A DNA stretch of 64,000 bases from assembly GCA_963662155.1 (NCBI GenBank), contig OY759270.1, positions 48,764,664 through 48,828,663 of the forward strand. The letters are read 5' to 3'. This DNA is from Lamellibrachia columna (lineage: Eukaryota; Annelida; Polychaeta; Sabellida; Siboglinidae). Made by a program: the position numbers and the translations under genes. This document shows positions 10,985 to 21,560 of the stretch, piece after piece; within the stretch, counting starts at the first letter, position 1, and each line of letters opens with the position of its first letter. The notes below the pieces were generated by a model that saw only the letters and a list, made by a program, of their open reading frames with translations, made no database searches and had not been told where the DNA came from.

Positions 10985-11984
10985 CAACGTTGGCAAGTTT
11001 AACCCACCCCCCGGGTTAAACCCGGGTTTAACCTGGGTTGGGCTAAACCTCCATTTTGGGTTAAACTGGGTTAAAACCAGGTTAAACTATTTTTCAGGCA
11101 TATTTTATCGCAATATGAAAGAATAAAGCTGGTCTTAGTTGGTGAGTTGAGCTAACTGACTTGACCATGAATTGGTGGTGGCTCTATGGCTCTGATAATT
11201 GTTTTAACTTTACAGGCTAGAGGGTGAATCCAGTTGTTAGCAGTGAACACAAGTGCTGCTTGCTGGGAGGGTGGATTACCACATGCCAGTCTCCAAGGCT
11301 CAATATCCCCTCTGCAAGCTCACACCAGACTATAGGGGTTGTCTGACTTGAATCACTATACTTCTTCTTCAGAAGACTCAACTAGCAACTCATGGCACTG
11401 TCCATTGTGAGGGCAACAAAGGCATTTTATGGCTATGGCTAACTGATAAAAGTCCCTTTTATTATGGACCTGACCTGATTTAAGCAAATAAAAGGATTAT
11501 GGTCTGAACTGGTAACTAGTACAAGTTGTTTGCATAAGGTGGCTGGGGAAAATACCACCAACTGAAGGGAAACCTTTGTTGTTTCTATGTATTCATGTGC
11601 AGAAAAGTTGTTTCAATCAATAACAGAACACACCACTAGCATGGTTATCATACAGTGATATCAATCAATAACAGAACACACCACTAGCATGGTTATCATA
11701 GTGATATCAATCAATAACAGAACACACCACTAGCATGGTTATCATACAGCGATAGGTAGACACATTGACAGACTTATTTTATTTCTTATTGCATCAATAA
11801 TATGACACCAATGTTAAACCATCATCAGTCCACATGCCACCTGTATTAATATTGAGAATGTCCCCCCCCCAATAATATCATCCTCAGTTCTCAGAGTAAA
11901 GCCTTGTTTAACCCAGGTTTAACCTGGGTTTAACACATTGGGCTAGGCAACACCAGTTTAAACCGGGGTTAAATTCCAACCCTG
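10985..11984. mobile_element. hAT-type MITE, 1 kb, 'GTTTAACC' family
   Basis: The right end is 'TTAAATTCCAACCCTG', whose reverse complement 'CAGGGTTGGAATTTAACCC' resembles the left end 'CAACGTTGGCAAGTTTAACC'. Both subterminal regions are packed with 'GGGTTAAAC' motifs. Flanks are TCACCAAC (10977-10984) and TCATCAAC (11985-11992), an 8-bp duplication with one change, as expected for hAT. There is no transposase. Inside, a ~52-bp unit with 'AACAGAACACACCACTAGC' is repeated three times (about 11615-11755). Confidence 0.8.
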
Positions 11985-11992
11985 TCATCAAC

Positions 11993-12240
11993 CTATGTAC
12001 CAGCTATGGGAAAATAGCAAATCCATCTGCAGCAGGGTGTGAGATTGGTGGATTTGCACGGTGCATGGCGGAAATCTTGACAAACTCTGCAGAAATTTTT
12101 TTCTACATGGACCAGTCACTCTAGTTAGTTGAGTACTGCAGGGCAACCAACATGCTTTCTGGCCGTCGAACAGATGTTCTCTGCTGGACACCGAGCATAT
12201 TGGTTCAGAGAGTATAATCTACTCCTGCGCAAGGTAGACT
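11993..12240 (-). pseudogene. Probable upstream piece of the split minus-strand LINE
   Basis: An open minus-strand frame (12191-11988) continues across the hAT insertion site into the fragment at 10984. Its peptide ('SSREHLFDGQKACWLPC') has no motif that I recognise. Membership of the LINE is inferred only from position and strand. Confidence 0.4.
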
Positions 12241-12594
12241 ATACTTAAACCTCTGTAACGCATTTTATATATATATATATATTATATATATATATATATA
12301 TAAAACACAGACCACATGTAAAAAAATTATATATATAGTCCCCAGGAAAATGAGGAGACTTCGCCCACTATCTTCATCTCCATTTTTCTCTGACAGGTAG
12401 AAAAGCCTATATAAATAACATTTTAATGTTATGAATGGGATGTCAGGGCCAAGCAGCAGTGAGTCATAAACAAGAAAGGTTCCATTTGAAAACAGCCCTC
12501 AAGCTAGAAACCAGCTATAAATTATGCAGCTCAATACATAAAATGGCTATTAAGGCAGGGCCAATGTAATGGGTTGTGTTTTGTATCTTTACAG

Positions 12595-12634
12595 ATTGGA
12601 GTGACATTTATATATATATAAATGTCACTCCAAT
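12595..12634. repeat. Perfect 40-bp palindrome
   Basis: The arm 'ATTGGAGTGACATTTATATA' is followed directly by its exact reverse complement with no spacer. The centre is TA-rich. It lies beside the arm fragment of the long-TIR family. Confidence 0.95.
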
Positions 12635-12639
12635 ATATA

Positions 12640-12790
12640 TATATCAACCAATTTTCAGGAAATTTCAAAAGTTTATGTCTCAGAATTTGCTTAAATTTTA
12701 ACCAATGAATAAGTCAAAGTGTAAAGTGAATAAGTCTCTGTAATGCCCTAATGATGTGAACAGGGGTAAGCAGCCAAAAACCCTTTATTT
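12640..12790 (+). mobile_element. Arm fragment of the 'GTCTCAGAATTTGC' long-TIR family
   Basis: Shares 'CAACCAATTTTCAGGAAATT', 'GTCTCAGAATTTGCTTAAAT' and a 'TAATGCCCTAATGATGTGAA' block with the arms of the element at 4936-7345. Only one arm is visible, so it is a truncated copy. Confidence 0.75.
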
Positions 12791-14396
12791 TTTTCTGTTT
12801 CCAAGTGCTTCTAGCTTAAGAAGTTTACAAGCTATATATCTGAAAGTATGATAGGATGAAGGAAATGAAAACGAAAAAATTCAAAATAACATTAAAAAAA
12901 ATTTCTGAAAAGGATTTCAGCAGTCTGTATTTCATTGATGTGTTACAGTAAAATGTCCAAATTGCCACCATTATTGTACTGACAATAACCCATTAGTTCA
13001 ACAGACTTCTAGCTGCTATACTTTCAGAATAATTGAAATACTGAACTTGCCATTCAGCATGCAATGCACACATGATATTTGAATCCGAAACACTGAAGTT
13101 AAACTGATAACGGTAATATTTGATTATATTTAAAAACTCTGGTTCATTAAAACAATTTGGATGGTCAAGATGTTAGAATATAATAACACTATGACATGAC
13201 TTTACGATAAAACCGATCAGTCATTGTACTTTTACATCATTTTCTAGTACCTTTTACTGACGTTATTTCGAATGGTAAATGTGTAATTAAAAATGATGTA
13301 ATTGACATATGAATCAAAGTTCAAACAGCAACATAGACACCTGGCTGACGGTGAAGGAGTCACACATTTACAAGTGATCACGAAATCTGTTTCATCTGTT
13401 TCACTTCAACTCATTGCCAATGAGTCATTGGCAAATATCATGAACAGCAACCAACTACACCGAGAATGTTGATATTAAACATTAATATACGCTGGTCACG
13501 ATGCAGTGTGGAATAACTGTCACGACTTTTAGTTATCTAACAACTCTCTGACTATGGTCAGTCAGGCAGAACCAGGGCATTGTGGAATGCATTACTGCCA
13601 TGGTTCCGCCTGACCAACCCTATTGAGAGAACATTAATTGGAACTGTAAAAATAACTCGTGACAATTATTGCAGTAACTGATTAATTAATCAATCATAAT
13701 ATCGTATCCTGATAGTGATAAGGTTGTCCCACAAGGTTATTACACAAGATTCGTCCCGTATGACACATGCATGGATCATACTATACAGTTTATTCTTAAT
13801 TGTTTTTCATAATTTGATCATTATAGAGATCGATACTGAATTAAACACCAGCACAACTATGATAGACTTTCAAGTAACTTTATTAACTGAATGAATTTCA
13901 AGTGGTAACTGCAATGCCTTTCACAGGCATCCCACATGACACGTTTTTAATGTTTTTTGAATGGGAATAATGATGATACAGCATCTACTTTCAACAAGAT
14001 TTGTGGACCAGGATAACAGAGGGCCATCTTTTCTGGGTCATGATCAAAATAAGTTTTTCAAAGTAAGCCAGGCAAAGCCAGCTGTGCTTCGGCAGCTTGA
14101 AGTTTGTGCACTTAATTTTTGCAAGCCATTTCTCCAGCAAAGTTAGCCGTGTAGGGAACAGAAAAATGCTGCATGGTGTTCTACTATTTGCATTACAACT
14201 GAATGCCACACAATAAATTGTTTTGACGCTCACTTCGAAACACGAGCTATCGTGGTGAACAGAGTGAACAAATGGACTGATGTGTTGGATGTGCTGCACT
14301 TCCGACTGCTGTGAGTTACATGATCTATGTCAAACATCCACATATGAATACTTTGTGAAACCAACAATTTATACAGTTTTGGGGCATGAAGTTGTA
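12791..14396. other. Intronic DNA with one imperfect hairpin
   Basis: Mostly unremarkable AT-rich sequence. At 13555-13616 'TGGTCAGTCAGGCAGAACCA' and the later 'TGGTTCCGCCTGACCA' form an imperfect hairpin around a ~25-base loop, possibly a MITE remnant. No coding signal. Confidence 0.5.
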
Positions 14397-14407
14397 TATA
14401 TATATAG

Positions 14408-14503
<96 letters not shown>
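14397..14503. repeat. (TA)n microsatellite
   Basis: About 100 bp of TA repeats immediately left of the target duplication of the hAT MITE at 14510. Confidence 0.95.
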
Positions 14504-14506
<3 letters not shown>

Positions 14507-14509
14507 GTG

Positions 14510-15176
14510 CAGGGTTGTCTGATTTAAATCATTTGATTTAAATCATTGATTTAAATCATTATTTAAATCACTCAACAACAAAAAATCATTGATTTATAAT
14601 TTTTTTTTACTTCCGTTTTTTTAATCACTGATTTATATGAATTTAACACAAATAATTGTTTACAAGCATCGAGATCAACAAAGTTTTGTATGTCCACTTA
14701 GAGCTTGTGCTAGCTGTTACCAATTCAGTATGTTGACTCAAGTGAGACAGTCTTGGTGACAATTGTTTAATACTGTACCAGTTTGCAGTCTGGTTGGAGA
14801 CCCATAGAGTACACAGAGCCCTGGACAGGTGCTAATCCACCCTCTCAGCAAACAATAATTAGCACTGCTACAGCCACAGACACTCAGCATGCTTTCCTTT
14901 CCAAGACAGATTATGCAACTACAGGGGGTGAGGCCTTGTGGACATTGTCTAATGTCTTTATATAAGCAAAAATCATGTACCCTCTGTTAAGACAAGAACC
15001 CAAATCGATTTGAATAGAACACATTTGAAAGAGTTTACAAATATAAACATCTATATAAATGTCTATATACCAGATTTAAAAAAAAGTAAAAATAAAATAA
15101 TAAAAAAAAATCGATTTAAATTTGTAAAAATCTGATTTTTTTATACCAAAAAAAATCATGATTTTTTTCAACCCTG
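14510..15176 (+). mobile_element. hAT-type MITE, 'GATTTAAATC' family, copy 1
   Basis: Ends are 'CAGGGTTG' and 'CAACCCTG'. The exact 8-bp duplication TAGGGGTG flanks both sides (14502-14509 and 15177-15184), a hAT hallmark. The left subterminal region is a run of 'GATTTAAATCATT', and the right end is rich in 'AAAAAATC'. The 667-bp element has no transposase. A second, inverted copy lies at 31008-31344. Confidence 0.95.
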
Positions 15177-17675
15177 TAGGGGTGTAAGGAGTGTTCATGT
15201 GCTCAACCGTAAAGACACTCAAGTCAACCTCACCTCCCCGTGGTGCACCCTGGTAATCAGTACATTGTGCTGGGCTAACGAGGCTATGGTTAAGCCCTAA
15301 AAATAAACCTACTGCTGAGGGCAAACAAACCCAGCTCAAAACGATGTTACGGAAACTACTGGTAGAACTAAATCTCAAAAGCCAGCTTGTGCTGGAAATG
15401 GCTACAGGATTCCAGAGGATGATGACATCATTTATTTGGACAGTATGCTGCTTCCGGATCAAAGCCAATCGGAGGCTGACAATGCTGTTAACCAAGCCAA
15501 AAGTTAATGTAAATATAGGATGTTGGGATATGAGAACATTGTACTCTGTAATGAAATCAGCCCAGCTTGCAAGATAAATGGATAAATATAAAATAGATGT
15601 CAAAGGCATTAATGAATGCAGATAGATGGGACAAGGAAAAGTCAAGATGAACACCGGAGAGTGTAATTTTTTCAGGGAGAGAAGACAACATACACAAACA
15701 CAGAGTGGCAATAATGATGACAAGGAAAGCAGAACAAGCATTGATGGAATGGAAACCAGACCCTTAGCTAGGGACCCGTCTGCCTGTCTTGAAGATGGGC
15801 AAACGTTTTACGACGACGGGCACAATAAAAGACTGGTTTTTTTTACAAGATGAGATTTGTTCATAATAAAATTGTTTGAACAGTCTTAGCACACAAGATC
15901 GTGATTTGACGAATGTTGTCAACGGCAGAATAGCGAATATCTCCGATCTATGAGTCTATATTTTTAACCTTGACATCGTTGAAAAATAATGATACTGCAG
16001 TTGATCTCTATTTATTGTAATCGTGTACGACATTGGTTGTGAAACACATTTCTATGGCCTTTCTCAGTGCCTATCCATTGGCGCTCTCATTTGAAGAAAC
16101 AATCCTGTGACCCGGATGTCGTGGTTGAGTTCAAAATGGCACCCGCGAGTGAAAAAAATGCGATAATGTCAACGTCAAAGTTCACGACAATCAATGCCTT
16201 TTCGTAAACTTGAATAAAAGCAGCGTTCCTGCGATTGTCCCTGAGCAGTCTGAGTCAGCATCCTTTGTTATGTTGGTGGAGATCCATAATGTTGATGTGC
16301 TTGCCGCTAGTAACCGAGTAGCTACTGTATTGTCGCCCACCATTGGCACTGTGCAGTGGCCAAATGCGATCGTGGTAGACTTCAAAATTGAGTCTGAGTC
16401 GGGCTCCGATTCACATACATAACTGGCGTGTAGGCCCTACTATCGGCAGCAGTTTCCTGGTTCCTCAAACAAATGGCAGGCAAACCACCAACGATTAGTA
16501 AATTCATTGTTTTTTGTCCAGTAGGCAATACTGAATCTGGGTGATTGCTGTTTTATTAAAGAAGTAATGTTTTAATGTATTACTTTCAAAACAACTTGTA
16601 TTATTGAGTGCTATATCTATTTTTATTTGTTGTATTGCTTTACTTTTAGTGTCAAGCATTTGATTTTGAGTGTGATTGTAATCATATTAATTTTTTTCAT
16701 ATTAGACATATTTGCATGCATGTACTTAAACTGCTTCAAATTTTACTTCCATGTTTATATATTTAAAATAAAGTTTCAAGTTACCTTTTTATCAACCTTC
16801 GTGTGTTGGCTCATCTTTTATTAATATTACTGTGTGCAGGTGATAACGCCAACCTCGCTGCACAGCTGTAAGACTCGACTCGGCCAATAATGATTAAACC
16901 GGACTTGGACTGGTCAAAAAAAAGAATTCAGCCAATAATGGTTGTCATTTGTTCAACTTGCATTGGCTTACCAGTACAAAAATCAAATGGGCCAATACTC
17001 TCAAGTGTATAGGCCAAATAAAAGTATAGGGTGGCAAATCGGTCAAATTTAATAATAGTATAGTGCCATATAGGGGGGCAAATTGTTCAAAACAAATAAT
17101 AGTATAGTGTGAAAAAGTCACTAGTATCTTTTTTAGCGCCGAAGCAATTTTTTTACTCAATGTGAAGCCCCTAGAAAACTACGCAGATCGCCATGTATTT
17201 TGTTTTTTTTCTGCCGAATATGCATAAACATTGTGCGCATTCGCGTCACCGCAGATATAGTAACCGCATTTTATATCTGCGAAAAACCGGGGAATTTTCC
17301 GTTTTTAAATGGACATTAAAGTTTTATTGAATTGAATACACAAGTCCGTTTCAGGGGAAACTGCCGCCAGCCGGTTACGACCGGTTTGAGGTGCTGCGCA
17401 CGGCAGACATTTACGGTTGGTTTACGCGGTGACAATGGCGTTTTAACTAATAATATACCATGTCAAACTCCCGAGAAATAAGGATTCATTGAAATCTAAC
17501 GGTCTAACGTTTCGGGATCAAAATCTAGGATCCTCAGAAGCACGTGATCCCACTAAATTCACGATTGTCATTCTAAAGGATGAAAACTTAGCTGTCAGAG
17601 GAGCCACATGCAGCTCCAGTTGGCAGCAAGTGATTTTAGCGCGAGCGGTAAACTGCACAGTGGATGATTGATTAG

Positions 17676-19072
17676 CCCATTAGACCCCACGCGTCCGAAA
17701 GCGTCCGACCTTGTTTTCCCCACGGCGCCCGCAAGCGTCCGCTGGGGAAAAAGACTGGAGGTGGCGTCATCGGGTGGATTGATATGAAACTAAAACTAGC
17801 AGAATTCTACATATCTTAGCTATGAATTGTGGGTAAAATTAACATATAGTCGTATTGAAATTTTCGAAGATAATCGCGTTTGAAGTCGAGCACTGGTGGC
17901 CTTTAAAAATGGCCGTTTCTCGTAGAACAGATGTGTTCACTGCAAATGAAGTTTGCGCGATTTTAGGGATGAATCTTCGGATGAAAGTGCTTCTGAGATG
18001 GATGTGAAGGTAAGATTTATATGTGGCTCGATCTTCGACTGAGTGAGCAATAAATTGAAGATGGCGTCGGTTGGTTATCTTCGTCCAAGAATAGCCTGGT
18101 CACCGTCTTATTCAACTTGTTGACTGTTTCAACACTGACATTGTGTGTTTTGTGCCATTTACTCGGCTTAGATTACGTGGTTAGTTGTGTATGTTGTTAT
18201 ATAATGAATTATAAAGCAAATGAGTAAATAAAACAGAAAAATCTAGCCCGACGAGCATGTAAACATTCAAGCCCTGGCCTGAGCGGTGCCTGGATGGGTG
18301 GTGTTGTTGCTTTGCCTTTGGATATTGTTGATAATTTTATTATATTGACGGTGTCAGTGGTCTTTGTAATTAATTATATTTATCTATATTTCAGATATTA
18401 GTAAACTTTAAAAAGTCATGTCATTATTGGCTGCTTGTAAAAAATTATAATTTGACATTGTTATGTTGGATATGACATGTGACAAATGTATCAAAATTCT
18501 TATTCTGTTTTCATTACTGTAGCTGTTTGTTTGTTTCAGGTGGCACGTAATAGTAGTGATGACATCCCTGATGAGAACTCCAACAACTCATTGTCATCAA
18601 AATGAGTTTGTCAGTTGTGTCGCGAAAACAGAGTGAAACGGCCATCTGGACGTGCAATTGAGACATGCTTTGGATGTCTGACATGCAATGTGCATTTGTG
18701 CAAAATTGGAATCTTTGTGCAGTACCATGCATAGGAACAACATTTCCTTGTGTGGAGCCAGCAGTTGGTGATGTTATTGTAATAAAATATGACTATCATG
18801 TCAAACTTCAGTCTCAATATTTGTTCACAAAATTTATTTCCGAAGTTCCACACCTCAGAATGACAACATATAACAAGCTTATATACACCACAGTTACACC
18901 ATTGCATAAATAATTCAATTTGCTTCAAAATAAACATAACTTGCAATTATAAGATATCAATACTTTTGAAGCTACAGCTTAAAAACTACAAGCACCCATC
19001 ATTTTCAAAATCCACCTCAGTTGCCCGGGGAAAAGCAGCACACGCTTAATTCAATGTGTGGGGTCTAATGGG
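17676..19072 (+). mobile_element. piggyBac-like element, internally deleted
   Basis: Exact 15-bp inverted ends 'CCCATTAGACCCCAC' (17676-17690 and 19058-19072). TTAG lies on both sides (17672-17675 and 19073-19076) instead of the canonical TTAA. Subterminally there is a hairpin built on 'TTTTCCCC' and 'GGGGAAAAA', and three copies of 'GCGTCCG'. The 1.4-kb element keeps only the two ends of a transposase gene. Confidence 0.8.
17909..18734 (+). pseudogene. piggyBac transposase remnant (N- and C-terminal exons)
   Basis: The first exon starts 'MAVSRRTDVFTANEVCAIL' and, after a one-base frameshift, reads an acidic stretch 'DESSDESASEMDVK' up to a 'GAAG|GTAAGA' donor at 18009. The last piece begins after 'TTTGTTTCAG' (exon from 18540) and encodes a cysteine-rich domain: 'CQLCRENRVKR', then 'CFGCLTCNVHLCKIG' and a final 'QYH', with TAG at 18732. 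That spacing is the C-terminal zinc-binding domain of piggyBac transposases. A TGA interrupts the frame just before it. The central DDD catalytic domain is missing, so this copy cannot make transposase. Confidence 0.75.
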
Positions 19073-19424
19073 TTAGAGCTAGCAATAGGAAGTGAAAGCG
19101 ATTGCTCACCTAAAATTTATACCCTGCATAATTTGCCACGATTATCGGAGAATATAGGCTGGCACAAATGTTTAAATTTAATAATAGTAGTACCAAATAA
19201 GGTGCGTATAGGGTGGCATTTTTCATAAAATAAATACGCGTATAGGGACGCTTATTCGGCACTTAAGAGTAATAGCTGTCATTATATCAACCAGCATTGG
19301 CTTGCCATTGGAAAAACCCAATTGGGCCAATAATGACTGTTCCACGGAAGCTGTTTGCGCGTTTAAGGTTTTCTAGAATGTACAAGACTGGCAAAATTTA
19401 TTTCTGGCTAAGGGCCTGAAAACC

Positions 19425-21559
19425 TATCAGCGATAGAATTATTTATGCTAGATTCTTCTCCAAGTATGTAAAGCTATTGATCATACAACAAAAACGAATG
19501 AAGCCAACGTCAAACATAAAGCCAATTTCTACGAACAGCTTCAAACAGTTGTGGACAGTGTTCATAAGCATGACATACTCCTAGTAATGGGGGATTTAAA
19601 TGTCAAAGTTGGAGAAGACATCGAAGGATATGAAAACGTAATAGGAAGCCATGGAGTAGGTGAAAGAAATGACAATGGAGAAAGACTTGTTGACTTCTGC
19701 GGACTCAATAACTGCGGACTCAGTAACAGGTACCATTTTTCCACACATACCGATACATAAAAAGACACGGATATCTCCAGGAGGAAAGACAAAGAATCAA
19801 TTAGACCACATGTTAGTGAACAGGCAACACCGGACATCAGTAATGGACACTAGGGCCATGAGAGGAGCCGACATTGCGAGCGACCACCAATTAGTGCGAT
19901 CAAACATCAAGCTGAAACTAAAGAGAAAACAAGAACAAGGCGATAAGAAAGAAATTTTATATAATTAAGTTACAACAACCAGCTATTAAAGCCCAATTCT
20001 CACTGAAGTTGCACAACAAATATGATATACAGGGAACATTTTGTTTTGAAAATTTTTATTAGCAACAATTGTGAATAAATTTGGAAATTGATTAGCAATT
20101 GCTCATTTTGTGTAACAATTTTTTAAAGCTAGTAAGATATAAATCCATTTTTTTGCAAAAACGTTATCGTGTTTCTAACCTATAAGTATTACAGCAAAAC
20201 TTTGCATTTGACTCTAGTTTTTATTTGACATGACCACTAAATCAAGTCAGGTACAAATTCAATTCAAGTACACCCACTGAACTGTGTTATACAACAGTCG
20301 TGTATAGTGCCTATCACTATCAGATGTCACTGAGCAACTGTGGTATCACTAATCTCCGTTCTCAAATTCACGTCACTGGCATGCAGTGTTTTGCCTCATG
20401 GAGACAACATCTACTGAGGCTGTGTCCTCAGGCTGGGAACACACAACAGTCATGTGTAGTGCCTATCACTTTGTCCGCTGTCGCATAGCGAACTGCTTGT
20501 GCAGTGCGTCTACCACTAGGACTACTAACTTTACTAGACACGAAGTCATTAGTTGCCGCCATTTCATTTTCCATAAATTAACCACAACCTTGAACTTGAC
20601 ATCGTTTTGTGTGCGATCGTTGAGACACCATGCGGATAAAGGTGACGACTGCTATTAAACAGACCGAGAACTTTACGCAATTTTACATGCCATAATGACG
20701 AGATGAAGGTTTCGTTTGGTAGTTAATACCTATACATGATTAGGTACAAACTAGCACACGGATATTTTATTACCACCAAATATGGTTCACGATTTTACGC
20801 GATGCGGTTTTAGTACTGCGTAGCGATCTGCGTAACTTGTATCGCTATTCGCGACACGATAATGAACAAAATGTTCCCTTGATATATTACAAGACTACAA
20901 TGAAACAGACGAAGTTGAGAAACAATGGCAAGGCTTTGAGGATGCATACAAAGAAACAACTCAAGAAGTACTGGGGTACAAAAAGAAAGGGCAAAAACCA
21001 TGGATCAGCAAGGAGTCATGGGAGCTTGTATAAGAGGGACAAACGACTGAAGAACAACATCGAGCAGACAAAGTCAGACAAGATTAAGCAGAATTACATG
21101 GATAAATATAGGTGTAAAGACAAAGACGTGAAGAAGAGCATGAGATAAGACAAGAGGAAGTGGGTCGACCACCTTGCCATGGAAGCAGAGGAAGCAGCAC
21201 GTAATGGAAGAATGAAAGAAGTGTATGCTATTACAAAAACCTTCAGTAATGACAAATGTGTAAGACAACAAATACAGTGAAAGACAAATGTGGAAATTTA
21301 ATAACGGAAGGAATGGCCAGAAGGTAGCGATGGAAAAAACATTTTTGAGGAAATCCTTAATAGAAATATCCCTGATGATCCTGTTTATTCATGTGACAGA
21401 TGTGGAGATAGATCCGATCATAAATTAAATCAGCACTGACCCAATAACAAAAGCAAAAATTAGAACAATGCTAAGGAAGATGAAAAACGGGAAAGCAGGG
21501 GGCAAGGGCAAAATTACAGCAGAATTATTAAAAGCAGACATGAATACAACAGAGAAATG
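19425..21559 (+). pseudogene. RTE-like LINE: endonuclease and linker, with MITE inside
   Basis: In shifted frames it reads 'DRIIYARFFSKYVKLLIIQ', then 'VMGDLNVKVGED' (endonuclease 'GDFN' motif), 'DFCGLNNCG', 'KTKNQLDHMLVNR' and 'RGADIASDHQLV' (terminal 'SDH' motif). After the MITE it continues 'EKQWQGFEDAYKETTQEVLG' and ends at 'MKNGKAGGKGKITAELLK', the first reverse transcriptase block. The frame is broken in several places. Confidence 0.85.
20030..20879. mobile_element. hAT-type MITE, 850 bp
   Basis: Perfect 15-bp inverted repeats 'AGGGAACATTTTGTT' (20031-20045) and its complement (20865-20879). TGATATA borders both sides (20023-20029 and 20880-20886), extending to ATGATATA/TTGATATA if one terminal base is counted out, so 7-8 bp. 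It interrupts the RTE-like LINE between the endonuclease and the linker. No transposase. Inside, 'GTATAGTGCCTATCACT'-like sequence occurs twice (about 20300 and 20455). Confidence 0.85.
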
Positions 21560-21560
21560 C

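Larger units (their letters stand above)
15758..19416. mobile_element. hAT-like element, 3.7 kb, holding a piggyBac remnant
   Basis: The left end 'AGACCCTTAGCTAG' and the reverse complement of the right end 'GGCCCTTAGCCAG' are alike. The similarity continues about 50 bp inward, including 'TGCC(T/A)GTCTTG'. Flanks are TGGAAACC (15750-15757) and TGAAAACC (19417-19424), 7 of 8 identical, and the LINE frame 'EWKP|ISDRI' resumes across them. Without the nested piggyBac it is about 2.3 kb. No hAT transposase is recognisable. Direct repeats such as 'GCATTGGCTT(A/G)CCA' and 'TATAGGGTGGCA' recur at 16.9-17.1 and 19.1-19.3 kb. Confidence 0.75.

Noticed and set aside
16210..16422. 70-codon frame in the hAT-like element as its transposase
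   Set aside because: No hAT dimerisation or catalytic motif is visible. Too short to assign.
17489..17671. 60-codon frame ending beside the piggyBac-like element
   Set aside because: Short, with no domain. It lies inside the non-coding body of the hAT-like element.
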